From Psilocybe azurescens (Eukaryota; Basidiomycota; Agaricomycetes; Agaricales; Agrocybaceae), in the NCBI GenBank assembly GCA_023853785.1, contig JAJIRX010000596.1:1-41218 (forward strand): DNA of 41,218 nucleotides. Reading direction: 5' to 3'. A program made the translations under genes and the position numbers. This document shows, piece by piece, positions 37,191 through 41,218 of this stretch. The notes beneath the pieces were generated by a model. The model ran no database searches. It saw nothing but the letters and a program-made list of their open reading frames with translations, and was not told the DNA's origin. Position 1 is the stretch's first letter, and every line of letters starts with the position of its first letter.

Positions 37191-37668
37191 GGTGGTTGAG
37201 GTTGGAGAAGGGAGGATAGTGGGAATAGGGATATTAGGTTAGGATGGCGTCCGGCTGTGAACGGTGCTGTACTCTGCAGTGCTCAGCCTGTAGCGAAAAT
37301 GAAAAATTTGAAGGTCTTGCACAACAGCGACAAAGAATCGGCCCGGGATCCCACTACCCTTATTCAAGCAAGCAGAGGACAGGGAATGACGGCGCCTATC
37401 GTCAAAACTTGAAATTTTCAACCATAAGAGCTCAAGTAGAAGTAATTAGAAGGTTTCTTACTAATAAATATCTTGGACTAGTTCTTTGCTAATCTTCATT
37501 TTTCAGGAAAACGATATAAATACAATTTCATTAAAAACTGGCATGTCCTCGGCAGGAAGTCGTAATGAAGTTTGAAGGAGTACATGTACATATGGAGTAG
37601 ATAGATAGATGATGCTGAGCTTAAACCATACCAAAAGTAAAATCGTGAATGCAACGGAATACAGGCCC
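37191..37668 (-). promoter_or_regulatory. Upstream region of GGC1, downstream of the DUF4436-like gene
   Basis: About 480 bp between two leftward genes. The coding strand shows a pyrimidine-rich stretch directly before the carrier ATG, as is usual for fungal leaders. No defined motif. Confidence 0.35.
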
Positions 37669-38984
37669 TTAGTATTCGGACTCCTTTGTCGGGACGGAAG
37701 TATAGGGCTTAGCAATACTGGGAATCAGAATTAGCACGCTGCATGCAGAAACGATGATCATCTGTAAAACGAGACCCAGGTTGTCTAATTACTCTTGTAA
37801 GCATTGCAGCACCATGATGATGGATAATAGAATCATACCGAGCAATATGCCTAAAATGATCAACGAGGATGTAAGCTCTTTCAAAGACTTCCGAGAGGCA
37901 GGAGAAAATGCGCACCGAAAGAAGGATTCTCAACGAATAACCCTCGTATTGTGGGCATAGTGAGTATGATTGTCAGAGGCAAAACGATAATCCCTTCGCC
38001 AAGTTTCTCCCCTACGTGCACAAGCATAGTAATATATGCCACCAGCAGCGTCAATGCCCAGTTCACCACAAAGAGTAAAAACGTGTATAGCTTCGCGTTT
38101 ACAGTACGCCGCAGTCCCACAAACGTTTCGCGCGAAATGACCAGTGTTCCATTGATCACAGCTTGGGTCTCTGCCTCGATCGACTGTGGCGCGAAGTTGT
38201 TGACAGGGTCAGCAAAGACCGCGCGGACTATAGGCAGAGATGTGTTGTCGTTAGCATTCAGGGCGTAGAAGTTGGATGAACTGTGGTAGAAATCGAATGG
38301 GTACCAGAATAGCTGGTCGAAGATGCGTTTTTCTCCCAATTGTGCAGTCGCAATGTCAATCGAATGTGTCATTTTGAACCCTATGGCGCTGGATTGAAGG
38401 CACCAAGTCAGATTCTCAATCAAACATATTTTTGTAAGAAAGGGAACATGCCCGCTCGTCTTGTTTGTCGTGGGGTCCAAGGTTTGCATGTCTTCCAGAC
38501 TATAGTTATACATCAGGTTACTACAAAGGGATAATTTCAGTAGGATTCCCGATACGCAATGACAACTCTGCCATACTTGTTGATGTATATGCTAAGAGGA
38601 ATATTTGGTAGTCCGCAAGCAGCCCTACCAAGATCATACGTCTCTGATGATTGCAGTAATAGAGACCCGCATGCGCCAACAATCCAGAGGACGTCAAATG
38701 TGCGTCCGGGGATATCGATGCTGAAGATATGCCCCAAGAAAAATATCTGAGTTGAGAGAAACAAAGCATGAATTTATTTCAACCTCCAGCAGTCATATTG
38801 ACGTGATACGATTCTGGAATCTACGTACCCCGTCCTGCTTTCCATCTAAAGAGCGGAAAGTGGCCGCTGCGGTCGTTTGAGACGATATAGGCACCAAAGT
38901 GAGCATCGCAGATGCTCCAATCATAGCAAGAATCGCAACAATAATGTACAAAAGCTCTTTGAGGCGCCATCTATTGGGTTCCAT
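37669..38984 (-). CDS. Multi-pass membrane protein resembling DUF4436 proteins
   Basis: Five exons by eye: 38984-38829, 38746-38577, 38520-37916, 37850-37839 (12 nt) and 37784-37669, total 1059 nt in frame, 352 aa. An N-terminal signal-anchor (LYIIVAILAMIGASAMLTLV) is followed by a luminal or extracellular domain of about 200 residues with IFSIDIPGRTFDVLWIVGAC, FDQLFWYPFDFYHSSSNFYA and NGTLVISRETFVGLRR. Three helices near the end follow (YTFLLFVVNWALTLLVAYI, a GEGIIVLPLTIILTMPTIRG segment and LVLQMIIVSACSVLILIP), then a short polar tail ending KESEY. This layout, with a YPFD motif before the helices, is that of the DUF4436 / large Agaricomycete hypothetical membrane family; function unknown. 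The 12-nt exon is needed to keep frame and restores a smooth GILLDNLG junction. The family name is from memory of the layout and should be searched. Confidence 0.72.
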
Positions 38985-39890
38985 TCTAAAGTTCTATACT
39001 GGGCGAGTCCAAAAAGATACAGATACAACAGGAGACGCCGGAGGAGGAGGAGGATATTCTGGTTCCGAAGCATGTTCGATTAACTGGACGCTGGCTTATA
39101 AACAGACTGGCTGTCATGCCGCAGTGCGCCCACGGATCGTGTTTTTGCCTTGTATCCGTAACCCGTTTCGCCCCCATCATACTCTGCCCCTGATTGCCGA
39201 GAAAGTCTACATTTAAAAATGGATAGGGCTTGTAATTTGCAAATGAAAGGCGCCTCGTTTTCTGAACGTCGACCTATGTACGTCAACCAGTTTTACAAAG
39301 CTATGTCTCGCCAAGTAGGGCAGCCGACCCTTCACTGAGACTACAAACCATGGAAAACCCAAAGCGAGTGGAGTGCATAGTATGACAACCAACATAGTAC
39401 ATCAGGAAAATGACACATAAACGTGCAAGCTTGAAGCGATGTCAGATGAAGCAAGATACTGAAGCAACAGGTCCTCTCTCGCCGTCCCATGGTTTCCCTG
39501 GGCGTCACGGTGGTGTTTATTAATAGGCGGGCAGGCGCTATGAACTCGCGCCCGCTGCCATCGGCAATTCAGTGTCGCTTGCAGTTCTTTAAGGCCGCGA
39601 TATCATGATATCCTCATCAGCTTGGCCATTACTTTACAATCAGCACGCATACATACAGTTAGGTGCTTTCAATAATTCGCGATATGTATACTGTATCTGG
39701 AATGTAGAGAATTAGGTGCGGCTTGAGAGAAGTTACAGCGCTTTGCATATTTTGGGAGATTTTCAACTTTTCTGCGAACATTCACGTGATGGTGTGCCTT
39801 AGCCAGACATCCGTGTACAGTCATAATCTCGCGTTGATAACGAGTTCTGTGACTTCCCAACTTCTTTCTCACCACATTGCTAAAAGACAA
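38985..39890. promoter_or_regulatory. Divergent promoter region of the DUF4436-like and RING genes
   Basis: About 900 bp between oppositely oriented starts. A purine/GGAGGA run lies near 39035-39055. No gene, tRNA or known operator was seen. Confidence 0.4.
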
Positions 39891-41218
39891 ATGAGTTCTC
39901 AATTCTCACTCATATGCCCCATAGGCTGTTTGGAAACCACACCTATTTCCAAGATTCTCTTTCTTCAATGTGGTATGTTCTTTCTACCAACAGTTTCCCG
40001 ACGTTGTGGCACTGTTGCCAGTGCTCACAGGATGCCTTTCCTGAATTGCCCAGGTCATTATCTATGTACAACTTGTTATGATAGAATCCGCAAACAAAAT
40101 GCCCTCTATGTCGCTTTATAATTACCTCCCTCCTCATCGAATCTATTTGGACCCCAGTGACATAATCGACACAAAACAAAAGCACCCTCGAGTACTGGAT
40201 GGATTGGATAAGATCAACAAAGATACCCCTGCTGACAGCGTTGAGAAAGCCAGTAGAAGAATTAAGAAATTATGTAAGAAAGAAGGCGACAATCCAGTTA
40301 TTGCTGTGTGTACTCTCATACTCCACGCTATTAAGCTAACGTGATGTTGCACTCGCAGGCTCAAATACTACGTGCTATGCAAAATCTGGAACGAAGGATA
40401 GCTCCGGTGTTCGAACAGCTGGCTAACGTCGAGGAAATCAACGCCCAACTACAGGAGGAATTAAGAGTGGCAAAATCATCAAAATCCCACTATAAGGAAA
40501 TCAGCGCCGAACTACGGGAGGAATTAAGAGTGGCAAAATTATCAAAATCCTACTATAAGGAAATCAACGCCCAACTACAGGATGAATTAAGAGTGGCAAA
40601 CTCGTCAAAAATCCAATTATAGGGAAAAGGTTTTGAAAGCCAAGCTCGAAGTTGAGAAAGAGAAGGAAGAAACTAAGAGGCAGCGAAAGAGAGCAGATAA
40701 ATATCTGACTCGTGTCAAAGAAAAAAAGACGATATCCAGGAACTCCTGGAGGCCATGGAGGATCAGGAGATGGAGGTACGTTATGGATATGAGGTGGATT
40801 GCCTGTCATTCTCTGATGATAAGTCGACTATCCAGATAATGCTTCTTGAGGAAGCGATTTGTGTCTAGGTAACATAAGCGAGCAGAATTGTACGAGGCGG
40901 AGAATGAGGCAGTGAGGCGGATTTCTGATATCCGACTTGTCCTCAAGAACTCAAGTCTCCCAAGTAGTCTATGTCTCAGGTAACAAATGAAAGGCGATTT
41001 GGCTAAAATTGAACCGAACTGTGATTAACGAGTTTGGATATAAGGCTAGGCCAAAGTCAACTGTGTGTCACCAATCGACAGAGAAAAGCCAGCTGGCCAA
41101 CACAAACAGTGATAACCAGTTCGTAGAAAGTAAGATGCATGAGTCGAGTGGTTTTGCTATTGAGCGAAGGTTTGAAAGCCGAGCGCTTTATCAGGAGTCG
41201 GGCGTCGAATCACATTGG
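39891..41218 (+). CDS. RING-finger protein with long coiled coil, partial
   Basis: Likely E3 ubiquitin ligase-like protein. Start [15 protein letters not shown] at 39891; exons about 39891-39972, 40054-40305, 40359-40775, 40879-40979 and 41045 to the window edge. Zinc ligands: CPIGC (spacing three instead of the usual two), [11 protein letters not shown] and, after a frame change at the A4 run 40095-40098, CPLCR. Then [14 protein letters not shown], a pattern seen after RING domains in fungal RING/coiled-coil proteins, and a long Lys/Glu coiled coil. Three 21-residue repeats of the type [19 protein letters not shown] lie at 40437-40620. Further frame changes are needed between CPLCR and PPHR, at the A5 run 40607-40611 and at the A7 run 40721-40727, after which [17 protein letters not shown] and [17 protein letters not shown] continue. 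The right end is open, with a frame continuing to the edge. Substrate unknown. Confidence 0.68.
40437..40620 (+). repeat. Three 63-bp tandem coding repeats
   Basis: Units 40437-40499, 40500-40562 and 40563-40620 (last one truncated by an A-run frame shift) encode I-N/S-A-Q/E-L-x-E/D-ELRVA-x-x-SK-S-x-Y-K-E. Repeat length of 21 residues equals three heptads, so expansion would extend the coiled coil without breaking register. Confidence 0.9.

Noticed and set aside
38521..38576. Frameshift in the DUF4436-like gene after SIYIN
   Set aside because: A 56-nt intron with GTATGG donor and TTTGTAG acceptor restores the frame, so no correction is needed.

Overview
This window looks like nuclear DNA of a filamentous basidiomycete, most likely an Agaricomycete. 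The evidence is very short introns (about 50-60 nt, GT..AG), many small exons and microexons, and gene families typical of that group: a Het-C homologue, an AA14-type lytic polysaccharide monooxygenase, WSC-domain secreted proteins, AIG1/MMR_HSR1-like P-loop GTPases and RING/coiled-coil proteins. The gene models below were spliced by eye, so coordinates are outer CDS limits and exon limits are given in the text.

Layout. 1-2720: two degenerate, divergently oriented P-loop GTPase copies. 2720-10340: gene-poor, with one weak spliced ORF (6333-7191) and a duplicated 60-bp motif near 7.5 kb. 10345-19651: three conserved genes in tandem on the minus strand: Het-C (13347-10345), a carnitine acetyltransferase (16864-13758) and a secreted two-WSC-domain protein (19651-17792). 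19652-22433: nothing recognisable, ending in an AT-rich stretch. 22434-25742: a small multi-pass membrane protein and an unknown protein with a C-terminal hydrophobic anchor, both minus. 27034-29340: a plus-strand relic of the TFIIH helicase XPB/RAD25 that has lost its ATP-binding exons but kept its introns. 29345-32280: repeats and no convincing gene. 32461-34500: an intact 433-aa AA14-type monooxygenase, convergent with a mitochondrial GTP/GDP carrier of the Ggc1 type (37190-35889). 38984-37669: a 352-aa membrane protein resembling DUF4436 proteins. 39891 to the right edge: a RING-finger/coiled-coil protein with a 21-residue tandem repeat.

The genes do not form an obvious pathway; they read as ordinary chromosomal neighbours (carbon and mitochondrial metabolism, cell-surface glycan binding, wood-polymer oxidation, vegetative recognition) separated by decaying accessory DNA. 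The most striking property is the contrast in integrity. AA14 and the DUF4436-like gene splice into perfect frames. Het-C, the carnitine acetyltransferase, Ggc1, WSC, RING and others need one to six single-base frame corrections, many in homopolymer runs, although the protein between the shifts is well conserved. That pattern suggests residual assembly indels at least as strongly as gene decay. The XPB relic is different: it carries stop codons, a changed DEVH box and a large internal deletion, and is a real pseudogene. I found no convincing new multi-gene system.
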